Below, in pieces: positions 1 to 4,985 of a DNA stretch of 6,025 nt. The stretch spans positions 1-6,025 of the forward strand of contig JABMOA010000082.1 of the NCBI GenBank assembly GCA_013204355.1. The letters run 5' to 3'. The translations under genes were made by a program, and so were the position numbers. The stretch comes from Candidatus Woesearchaeota archaeon. Its GTDB lineage: Archaea; Nanobdellota; Nanobdellia; Woesearchaeales; GW2011-AR9. The first letter of the stretch is position 1. Each line of letters starts with the position of its first letter. The notes under the pieces are model-generated. The model was not told where the DNA came from. It did not search any database and saw only the letters and a program-made list of their open reading frames with translations.

Positions 1-2
1 AA

Positions 3-137
3 AAAAAGAAAAAAATTAATACTGAATGGGTGCAAGAACATTCGATAACCATTCCTTTAGAACATTGTTTAAAATTTTCTCATGTTTTGAAAAAGATTTT
101 AAGTTCGGAAAAAATCAAACAATTAATTAAAAATTAA
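3..137 (+). CDS. C-terminal end of an unidentified protein (5' end outside window)
   Basis: The frame starting at base 3 stays open for 44 codons and ends in TAA at 135-137. The other two plus frames hit stops within the first 50 bases, which in such AT-rich DNA supports real coding. The readable tail has a lysine-rich stretch (KKKKIN), then EWVQEHSITIPLEH, then a basic helix-like end (HVLKKILSSEKIKQLIKN). I do not recognise the family, and too little is visible to assign a function. A T8 run about 35 bases after the stop fits an archaeal terminator for this gene. The start lies upstream of the window. Confidence 0.6.
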   Translation, partial: KKKKINTEWVQEHSITIPLEHCLKFSHVLKKILSSEKIKQLIKN

Positions 138-167
138 AAATCATAAAAACGCGGAAAAATGAATCCC

Positions 168-178
168 TTCTTTTTTTT
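168..178 (+). terminator. T-rich archaeal terminator after the partial plus-strand gene
   Basis: CTTC followed by eight T residues (171-178) lies about 30 bases after the stop of the plus-strand reading frame. Archaeal RNA polymerase terminates at T runs without needing a hairpin, so this fits the end of that transcript. Confidence 0.5.
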
Positions 179-230
179 CCCTTTATTTAAACTCCTTCCA
201 AAAGAGTACTACTTTATAGTTTAAAGAAAA

Positions 231-239
231 TTATTTAAA
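231..239 (+). promoter_or_regulatory. TATA box for the putative structured RNA
   Basis: TTATTTAAAG, centred near 235 and preceded by a purine-rich stretch, matches an archaeal TATA box. The expected start about 25 bases downstream falls near 260, exactly where the outer helix of the first RNA hairpin begins. This match between promoter and structure is the main support. Confidence 0.5.
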
Positions 240-259
240 GGAACCAATTTCCTACTTAA

Positions 260-428
260 TGCTAATCATTGAAGTAAGTGAAATTGAAATCTTCGGATTG
301 AGATAACATTTGTGGAGATGTTTAGCACTTTATTCTCATACTGTTCATGGGAGAATTGATTTGTGCTTGTTGATGCCTTCGGGTTGATGCTTGTGCTTTG
401 ATACTTCGGACATGAACAGTTTCTTTTT
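260..428 (+). ncRNA. Putative structured non-coding RNA, two UUCG-capped hairpins
   Basis: No protein gene fits here, but plus-strand folding is extensive. Hairpin 1: TGCTAA (260-265) pairs with TTAGCA (322-327); the helix continues past a U-U mismatch with CATT (267-270) and GATG (317-320). A 12-base open loop on each side leads to an upper helix (283-291 with 296-304) containing tandem G-A/A-G pairs (286-287 with 300-301) and a UUCG loop. Hairpin 2: ACTGTTCATG (340-349) pairs perfectly with CATGAACAGT (411-420) around a GU-rich interior containing CTTCGG at 377-382; another CTTCGG lies at 404-409. A TATA box sits 25 bases upstream of 260 and a T-rich tract follows 420. Hairpin 2 is about 43% GC, above its surroundings. 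The cUUCGg loops and G-U pairs only make sense on the plus strand. I see no RNase P, SRP or C/D-box signatures. The lower-stem/loop/upper-stem shape of hairpin 1 recalls H/ACA guides, but no ACA box is correctly placed. Exact ends are inferred. Confidence 0.55.
420..428 (+). terminator. T-rich terminator of the putative RNA
   Basis: TTTCTTTTT follows directly on the closing strand of the 10-bp helix of hairpin 2. It is a plausible archaeal termination tract for the plus-strand RNA. Confidence 0.45.
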
Positions 429-453
429 ATGATAAAAGAATTAAATAATCTTT

Positions 454-460
454 AAAAAAA
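454..460 (-). terminator. T7 terminator after the yaaA-like gene
   Basis: Seven A residues on the plus strand give a T7 run on the minus strand about 16 bases after the TAA of the yaaA-like gene. This is the likely end of its transcript, and it separates that gene from the RNA candidate arriving from the opposite direction. Confidence 0.4.
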
Positions 461-475
461 TAATGTAATTAAAAA

Positions 476-1195
476 TTAATTTCTCGTGAAAATCAAGAGA
501 TCACCCTCAGACAATTCTGGAGAATAAGAATATCCTCCCTCAGAGAATTCTTTTAATTTTTGAGGGTCAACAATTTTATTTTTGATAATCCAATTTGCCA
601 TCATACCTCGTGCAAATTTTGTAAAAATGGTAATAATTTTATACTCCCCATTTTTATATTCTTTAAATACAGGTGTAATAACTTTTTTTCCTGTTTTCCC
701 AACAACATTATAATATTCTTGTGATGCAAGATTTACAATTACATCATCTTTTTCTGTAACCAAAAAATGAGGAACAGCTTCTTTCCAATAATTAGTAACA
801 AGCGCCATTTCTAATCTATAAGGTTCTATTAGATCTAAAGGACGAAGTATGCCATAGAGTCCAGAGAGAATCCGAAGATGTTTTTGTGCAAACTCAAGCT
901 CATTAAGAGAATAATTACCAACATCAATATATTTAAAAACCATCCCTTCAAACATCAAAATTGCAGGGAGCGCACACGGAACATTAGGAAGTAGAGTAGC
1001 ATCCTTGAACCAAGAATATGTTTGGTCTGCAAGTTTAGAAGATATTTTCATCTTTTGTTGAAGTTCTAATGCGGAATAATTCTTAAATTCAGTTAGCAAA
1101 GATTTTGCATGAGCTAACAACAAAGGAGATGAAGTAAATGGACAATCTAATTTTTCAAGATTTAATGTTTTTGAAGACGCAAGTAAAACGATCAT
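476..1195 (-). CDS. yaaA: YaaA-family (DUF328/UPF0246) peroxide-stress protein
   Basis: This 239-residue protein aligns well, from memory, with E. coli YaaA, which lowers free intracellular iron and limits DNA damage during peroxide stress and has been reported to bind DNA; its exact chemistry is not settled. Visible family signatures: ASSKT near the N-terminus (SPAKT in E. coli, K9 here), MKISSKLA (49-56), FAQKHLRILSGLYG (102-115), RPLDLIEPYRLEM (118-130), VNLASQEY (154-161), and KFARGMMANWII (193-204). The family is usually about 250 residues. This copy is shorter because the segment between the PYRLEM motif and the conserved VNLAS strand is reduced by roughly 19 residues relative to E. coli; the core motifs are intact. 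The ATG start fits the N-terminal family alignment, and a TATA box about 27 bases upstream implies a leaderless mRNA. It is the last gene of the minus-strand series and seems to have its own promoter. Family call firm; role in this organism inferred. Confidence 0.93.
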   Translation of the reverse strand: MIVLLASSKTLNLEKLDCPFTSSPLLLAHAKSLLTEFKNYSALELQQKMKISSKLADQTYSWFKDATLLPNVPCALPAILMFEGMVFKYIDVGNYSLNELEFAQKHLRILSGLYGILRPLDLIEPYRLEMALVTNYWKEAVPHFLVTEKDDVIVNLASQEYYNVVGKTGKKVITPVFKEYKNGEYKIITIFTKFARGMMANWIIKNKIVDPQKLKEFSEGGYSYSPELSEGDLLIFTRN

Positions 1196-1215
1196 AAAAA
1201 GGAAATCACAAAGGG

Positions 1216-1228
1216 ATATATAAAATAT
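1216..1228 (-). promoter_or_regulatory. TATA box for the yaaA-like gene
   Basis: Read on the minus strand this is ATATTTTATATAT, centred about 27 bases upstream of the ATG at 1195. The spacing places the transcription start at or next to the start codon, and no Shine-Dalgarno sequence is visible, as expected for a leaderless mRNA. The rest of the gap (1196-1340) is AT-rich with nothing else I can support. Confidence 0.55.
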
Positions 1229-1340
1229 GATGCTTTCAAATTGAAATAGACAACTCTTATTATATTAGTAACACATGACCATTAATACAAATATTATCAA
1301 TGATCTCTACGGAAACCAACAAGAAATAAAAATAATAAAA

Positions 1341-1985
1341 TTACAACTTTTTATAATCATCAAAATCAAAAATCCTTGCACTTTTAGTACCTGGTGTATG
1401 ATAGAATTCATGAATCAGAGGATGCTTCTGCGCTACAATTCCAACAATATCATCAAGAGAAGAATCACTATGACGAATATTTTGAATTAAATTGTATCCC
1501 ATCCGTTTAATTTTTTTTGATACTTCTAGATCATGCGTAATATATGACTTAGTAAATTTTCTCTGGGAATTTGATTGACAATAATAATCAAAAACCATTT
1601 CAAGTTGATGTGCAAACCGACACTTTTTTGCAAGATGAATTAACACAGGATACTGACGTGAAGGAGGTGAAGAAAACACCCCAAACAGTGAATTCAAAGG
1701 TGCGCTTGGATTTAAATATTTAATACCTGTCCCTTCACCATGACCTGATAAATATAATGGATGTCTCTGACGAAATAATTCTAATTTTTCTTTGTGAGGA
1801 TCATCAAAAAGAAGATATTCAGACAATAGTGAGGAATACCCCAAAAGAACATCCACTAATTGTGGCCTTAGAGTTTGTTCTTTTCCTAAAGCTTCAAGTG
1901 TACATTTAACCACATGATGATCTCTTTGGTTTAACAAAGATGTAGTACCAGCTTTTTTTCTTTGAGGTAATTGAATTAATGTCAT
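1341..1985 (-). CDS. Hypothetical protein, histidine-rich, 214 residues
   Basis: I do not recognise this family. The open frame is long for such AT-rich DNA, has ordinary mixed composition and runs in the same direction as its neighbours, so it is very probably real. It has no signal peptide or membrane segment and looks soluble. The N-terminus is basic (PQRKKAG). The middle contains GHGEGTG and a proline/serine-rich loop (FSSPPSRQYP), followed by a helix-like part (LIHLAKKCRFAHQLEMVFDYYC). Histidines are frequent, and the C-terminal part reads HPLIHEFYHTPG, which contains a formal HExxH pattern (H192, E193, H196). The proline soon after it and the lack of an obvious third metal ligand argue against assigning a metalloprotease. 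The gene begins 17 bases after the stop of the upstream membrane-protein gene, so the two may be co-transcribed. However, a TATATAAAT box overlaps that stop codon and could give this gene a separate promoter. The start is the first ATG; MTLIQL has no competing upstream ATG. Confidence 0.75.
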   Translation of the reverse strand: MTLIQLPQRKKAGTTSLLNQRDHHVVKCTLEALGKEQTLRPQLVDVLLGYSSLLSEYLLFDDPHKEKLELFRQRHPLYLSGHGEGTGIKYLNPSAPLNSLFGVFSSPPSRQYPVLIHLAKKCRFAHQLEMVFDYYCQSNSQRKFTKSYITHDLEVSKKIKRMGYNLIQNIRHSDSSLDDIVGIVAQKHPLIHEFYHTPGTKSARIFDFDDYKKL

Positions 1986-2000
1986 GTTATTCTTATTTTT

Positions 2001-2009
2001 ATTTATATA
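2001..2009 (-). promoter_or_regulatory. TATA box at the end of the membrane-protein gene
   Basis: Minus-strand TATATAAAT overlaps the TAA stop of the upstream gene and is centred about 20 bases before the ATG at 1985. That is slightly close for a leaderless start, so either this gene uses a start a few bases further in, or the box is fortuitous in AT-rich DNA and the pair is one operon. Confidence 0.35.
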
Positions 2010-2890
2010 GATGAAGCATCTTCTTTTAATTTCCTCTGCAAGTTATCATATAATTTCTTTTCAAGTGGGTCTGTATTTTGATCTAAAGCATATTCAAAAA
2101 AAGATTTCACTGAGAATGGTCCTGAAATAAGTCCAATTCCTAATGAAAAAAGTGGATCCTTTGTATAGATATAAGTTCCTAATGAAACATAGGAACCAAT
2201 GAAAGTAGATGCATTCAAAATAGTCATAGCCCTATTAGGTTTTTTAAAACTCTTAAAAAATGTATCTTCTTGCTTAGACGCGTAAGAATAGACCATAAAA
2301 TATAATTCTTTTTCACTTAATATAGATATAACATCATCGTCTTCTTTATCCATATGTTCATTTAAATAATCATATACCACTTCGTCAAGCGTGAGTTCTA
2401 GAATTTCAAAATCATAGGAAGGAAGATGCTCAGAAACTTTTTTTGCTGCAACAGATAAAGAGGCTCTTGAATAAATCTGAGATCTCGGAAAATTTTTAAT
2501 AATTAAATTATCAGAACAAGTTTCAACCTCATTTAAAAAATTTCTATAAATTTTACTTAAACCATCTTCAGACACTACTTCTTTATCAGATTCAACAATA
2601 GTTCGTTCTAATAAAGAACTTGCCAAGGAACTTGCCAACATATACGCACTTGAAATACCCACAACTGAGATTGCACCAAATAAATTATTATAAAAAAGAG
2701 TATCAGAAATATCAAGCATCTGAGAAACTCCTTTAAAGACAGGACTATGCGAAAGATAATCCACTAAGGAGGTATGTGATGAAATATACCCCATAAGCAC
2801 ATTATCAGAAAGGGTTGTTACCGCAGCTCCTAAGGCCACACCTGCAAAAACTCTACTAATATTTTTATGTATATTTCCTGAATTAACCAT
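2003..2890 (-). CDS. Hypothetical multi-pass membrane protein, 295 residues
   Basis: I do not recognise the family. Hydrophobic segments are visible near residues 13-36 (VFAGVALGAAVTTL core), 66-94 (FGAISVVGISSAYMLASSLA), 219-241 (ILNASTFIGSYVSLGTYIY) and 245-265 (PLFSLGIGLISGPFSV), suggesting about four membrane or membrane-associated helices. Between the second and third lies an acidic soluble region of about 120 residues, including an EHMDKEDDD cluster near 178-186. The tail is charged (EKKLYDNLQRKLKED). The short basic N-terminus before the first hydrophobic segment could act as a signal anchor. The start is well supported: AGGTGAT, a strong match to the archaeal anti-Shine-Dalgarno, directly precedes the ATG. 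The 214-residue gene follows 17 bases later, so this may be the first gene of a two-gene operon coding for a membrane and a soluble partner. The function is unknown. Confidence 0.78.
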   Translation of the reverse strand: MVNSGNIHKNISRVFAGVALGAAVTTLSDNVLMGYISSHTSLVDYLSHSPVFKGVSQMLDISDTLFYNNLFGAISVVGISSAYMLASSLASSLLERTIVESDKEVVSEDGLSKIYRNFLNEVETCSDNLIIKNFPRSQIYSRASLSVAAKKVSEHLPSYDFEILELTLDEVVYDYLNEHMDKEDDDVISILSEKELYFMVYSYASKQEDTFFKSFKKPNRAMTILNASTFIGSYVSLGTYIYTKDPLFSLGIGLISGPFSVKSFFEYALDQNTDPLEKKLYDNLQRKLKEDASSI

Positions 2891-2920
2891 ATCACCTAAA
2901 TTATGAGAACTACTTAAAAA
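2891..2920 (-). promoter_or_regulatory. Ribosome binding site and TATA-like box of the membrane-protein gene
   Basis: Minus-strand AGGTGAT (2891-2897) abuts the ATG and matches the anti-Shine-Dalgarno over seven bases; it is the clearest ribosome binding site in the window. TTTTTAAG (2913-2920) is centred only about 26 bases before the ATG. Both cannot be fully used, because a start driven by this TATA box would remove the ribosome binding site from the mRNA. Either transcription starts further upstream or the box is fortuitous. Confidence 0.4.
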
Positions 2921-2961
2921 GGTTTTGTCCCTTTTAGGAGGTAACTCTATTGGGTTGACTT

Positions 2962-3079
2962 ATTGTATGTATTAAGTTGCACTCCTGTGAGCAGGGCACG
3001 GCGCTTTAGATTTTGTGATATTTTTCACAAAATGCGCCTCCATTGGCGCTGCTCACCCATGCAACTTAATACGTACGAT
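2962..3079. repeat. 118-bp palindromic element with long imperfect terminal inverted repeats
   Basis: The ends (2962-2981 and 3060-3079) are 20-base inverted repeats; the core GTATGTATTAAGTTGCA (2965-2981) matches the far arm except at one base. Inside are further nested complementary arms: GTGAGCAG (2987-2994) with CTGCTCAC (3049-3056), GGCGC (3000-3004) with GCGCC (3034-3038), and ATTTTGTGA (3010-3018) with TCACAAAAT (3025-3033) around a 6-base loop. In total about 42 base pairs can form. The two imperfect positions in the outer arms (2968/3073 and 2964/3077) are U-G wobbles in a plus-strand RNA but A-C mismatches in a minus-strand RNA. The element is visibly richer in GC than the flanks, carries no reading frame and begins immediately after the TAA of the upstream minus-strand gene. 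It could be a MITE-like or other dispersed palindromic element, a structured RNA, or a 3'-end structure. I see no clean target-site duplication. Confidence 0.75.
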
Positions 3080-4138
3080 TTATTTTAACTGTTTCTCTAA
3101 TTCACGAAAAGCACGTTCCCAAAATTGTGGGGTTGATTTATCATAGTTCCGATTAAATCCACAATCTATCAAGTTCCATCTATTCCCTGACGCAAAATGA
3201 TTCACTGGTTCAGTTAAAATGTCGTGATGGTATGTTGATGTAACTAAAACTAGTGGTAAACCTAATTCGCGAGATTTCTCAGCCACTAATAATCCAAGTG
3301 GCTGATTATCTTCTGATGTCCCCATAGCATCTATCAAGGCACCATAGTAATCTTTTGGAACTTGATTTTCTCTATAAACCAATTTTAAGATTTTTTTAGT
3401 TGAAGCAGTCAATTTTTCTGTATCAACATTAGCCGCCAATTTTACAACCATTCTTACAAGAGAATCCAGTGACACTTCTTTGAAAGGTGGGATTGAATTA
3501 ATGTAACATTGTGCATATTTTTTTAGGTCTTGGTCTTCTAAATCAACATATGGGCTTAAAATACCTAACCCTTCATTCATTCTCTTTTCACGAGAGTTTA
3601 ACTTTGCCATCTTCTCAACTAATTCTATGCCCAATGCAATTTTCCCACTCCCTGTTTGTTCAGGAAAAAAACAATCACTAATTACACCAACAAGATCTGG
3701 ATCACACAATTTTTCTATTGCTTGCGCGTAATCTCTTGCAAGAATAGTTGATTGACCTCTTGATGCAAAATAGTTCTCTGCTGAACTTGCATAGTTCGCA
3801 TTATCCTCAACTAATAATATTTTTTTGATTTTTTTGGGGGCAAGCATCGCCCGATAATCTCCCAATATTGTTTCCAAAGGACTATCACCTAATTCTTGAC
3901 AAAATATTTCTTTTCTTCCCCCACCATAATACTTTTCTTTTTCACCATAACGCGCAACTGGTGTTTCATTGTCACCGCAATAAACATTAACTCTTTTTCC
4001 AGCATTACATCCTTTCAGACAATTAGAAGATTCAAGAGTTAAAGAGAGATCACTTTTTCTGATTCCTGCTTGAAGTATGTGATATAATTCTTGAGTATCA
4101 CAGTTGTGTCCACAAATTTTTATAGTGTATTGATCCAT
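3080..4138 (-). CDS. Ferredoxin-like / response-regulator-receiver-like fusion protein
   Basis: This 352-residue protein has two recognisable parts. Residues 1-65 resemble a thioredoxin-fold [2Fe-2S] ferredoxin: C9-GHN-C13 early, then C40-LKG-C44 in SSNCLKGCNAG, matching the paired-cysteine layout of NuoE-like ferredoxins, although the first pair is C-x3-C rather than the usual C-x4-C. Residues 104-160 look like the first half of a receiver domain: ILLVEDN (107-113) with the acidic pair E111-D112, then GVISDCFFP (151-159), where D155 is at the phospho-acceptor position. A helical insert of about 110 residues follows. The fold then seems to resume with LGLPLVLVTSTYHHD (292-306), where T300/S301 occupies the conserved Thr/Ser site. 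The usual switch lysine is not evident (DCGFNRN instead). No DNA-binding output domain is present. I infer a cytoplasmic redox or signal sensor. The gene is divergent from a TrmB regulator, sharing a 95-bp control region. Start chosen at the ATG with a TATA box about 34 bases upstream. Receiver call moderate, cluster binding unproven. Confidence 0.7.
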   Translation of the reverse strand: MDQYTIKICGHNCDTQELYHILQAGIRKSDLSLTLESSNCLKGCNAGKRVNVYCGDNETPVARYGEKEKYYGGGRKEIFCQELGDSPLETILGDYRAMLAPKKIKKILLVEDNANYASSAENYFASRGQSTILARDYAQAIEKLCDPDLVGVISDCFFPEQTGSGKIALGIELVEKMAKLNSREKRMNEGLGILSPYVDLEDQDLKKYAQCYINSIPPFKEVSLDSLVRMVVKLAANVDTEKLTASTKKILKLVYRENQVPKDYYGALIDAMGTSEDNQPLGLLVAEKSRELGLPLVLVTSTYHHDILTEPVNHFASGNRWNLIDCGFNRNYDKSTPQFWERAFRELEKQLK

Positions 4139-4145
4139 GTTGTTA

Positions 4146-4197
4146 CTACAAGAAGGTAAGGAATCAATTATAAACTATTGTAGTCTTATTTAAGACA
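4146..4197. promoter_or_regulatory. Candidate operator region in the divergent promoter
   Basis: ACTACAA (4146-4152) is repeated inverted as TTGTAGT (4179-4185), bracketing the minus-strand TATA box. A second inverted repeat, GTCTTA-TT-TAAGAC (4184-4197), overlaps its end and lies just upstream of the plus-strand TATA box. Both positions would let a dimeric regulator block or recruit transcription factors on either side. TrmB-type regulators bind palindromic sites near TATA boxes, so the adjacent TrmB-like protein is the natural candidate binder. This is inference. Confidence 0.45.
4168..4175 (-). promoter_or_regulatory. TATA box for the ferredoxin/receiver gene
   Basis: Minus-strand TTTATAATT is centred about 34 bases before the ATG at 4138, implying a leader of roughly 7 bases. 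No clear ribosome binding site lies in that leader. Confidence 0.5.
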
Positions 4198-4202
4198 GCA
4201 AA

Positions 4203-4210
4203 ATTTATAA
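4203..4210 (+). promoter_or_regulatory. TATA box for the TrmB-family gene
   Basis: ATTTATAA is centred about 27 bases upstream of the ATG at 4234, which predicts a leaderless mRNA starting at the A of the start codon. No Shine-Dalgarno match is present before the ATG. Confidence 0.6.
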
Positions 4211-4233
4211 ACAAGTCACATGATTCAATAAGT

Positions 4234-4983
4234 ATGGAATTAGAAGCAGAACTTCATAACATTGGACTAAGTTCAGGAGAAAGTAAGATTTATCTCTCTT
4301 TATTAAAAAGAGGATCTTCCACGGTAGCACAAATTACAAAAGAAGTGAAAATTCACAGAACAAATGTCTATGATTATTTAGAAAAATTACTCATAAAAGG
4401 GTTGGTAAATTATGTCATTAAAGGTGGAGTGAAACATTTTAAAGCAACGCACCCTAATAAACTTCATGATTATATTAAAGAGAAAGAAAACATTGTCTCT
4501 ACGATCTTGCCTAGCCTCAAAGAGTTATCAAATTTTTCAAAAGATGCATTAAATGTTGAAGTTTTTGAAGGAATTGAAGGGATAAAAACGCTTCTTAAAG
4601 ATATTCTTAGAGAAGGAAAGGATCATGTTATCATGGGAATTGATGAGATCATGTTTAAAGAAAAGTTAGGGCATTTTATGGAGTGGTACTTTAAAGAAGA
4701 AAAAAAGATTGGTTTTAAAGAGAGAATTTTAACAAGAGATAATGTTGAATTTATCTACAACTATAAAACTGCGATTTACAGATATCTTCCTGCAGAATCG
4801 TTTAATCCTACACCTACATATGTGTATGGAGATCATGTTGCGATTTTAATATGGGAACCATTTTCTGTGATTCGGATCAAGAATGCGGCATTAGCAGATA
4901 GTTACAAGAAATATTTTGAAATATTATGGAAACAAGCTAAGAAAAAACCAAAATTAATTATAAAACAAAAGATAAAACATTAA
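4234..4983 (+). CDS. TrmB-family HTH transcriptional regulator
   Basis: This 249-residue protein has the typical TrmB layout. Residues about 5-75 form a winged helix-turn-helix: GLSSGESKIYLSLL, then TVAQITKEVKIHRTNVYDYL (recognition helix around HRTNVYDYLEKL), then a wing ending in VKHFKATHPNKL. A charged helix (about 78-100) probably mediates dimerisation. The C-terminal half (from about 105) begins NVEVFEGIEGIKTLLKDIL, the usual start of the TrmB effector region, and continues with strands such as HVIMGIDEIMF and HVAILIWEPFSVIRIKN. The length fits short TrmB members without the long sugar-binding extension of Thermococcales TrmB, so the ligand cannot be guessed and sugar control should not be assumed. 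The tail is lysine-rich (KKKPKLIIKQKIK). It is divergent from the ferredoxin/receiver gene with candidate operators between them, and its stop lies 2 bases from the stop of the convergent nucleotidyltransferase gene. Probably autoregulated and acting on its divergent neighbour (inference). Confidence 0.9.
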   Translation: MELEAELHNIGLSSGESKIYLSLLKRGSSTVAQITKEVKIHRTNVYDYLEKLLIKGLVNYVIKGGVKHFKATHPNKLHDYIKEKENIVSTILPSLKELSNFSKDALNVEVFEGIEGIKTLLKDILREGKDHVIMGIDEIMFKEKLGHFMEWYFKEEKKIGFKERILTRDNVEFIYNYKTAIYRYLPAESFNPTPTYVYGDHVAILIWEPFSVIRIKNAALADSYKKYFEILWKQAKKKPKLIIKQKIKH

Positions 4984-4985
4984 AC

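Noticed and set aside
344..412. Minus-strand mini reading frame of 22 codons (MSEVSKHKHQ...)
   Set aside because: It lies inside the plus-strand hairpin with UUCG loops; its lysine-histidine repeats are explained by the repeated modules of that hairpin, and no ribosome binding site or promoter supports it.
1341..1410. HExxH metalloprotease motif (HEFYH) in the 214-residue protein
   Set aside because: The protein is histidine-rich, so a chance match is plausible; a proline follows shortly after the motif and no third zinc ligand is apparent.
1275..1490. Plus-strand reading frame of 71 codons
   Set aside because: It largely overlaps the 214-residue minus-strand gene in antisense, has low-complexity isoleucine/asparagine/lysine composition and no promoter; it is a shadow frame.
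2962..3079. Palindrome as a simple bacterial-type terminator or integron attC site
   Set aside because: There is no T tract directly after the hairpin on the minus strand, archaeal termination does not need such a hairpin, and the arm ends do not match the attC core consensus.
2962..3079. CRISPR array
   Set aside because: There is no series of spaced direct repeats; the repeats here are inverted and occur once.
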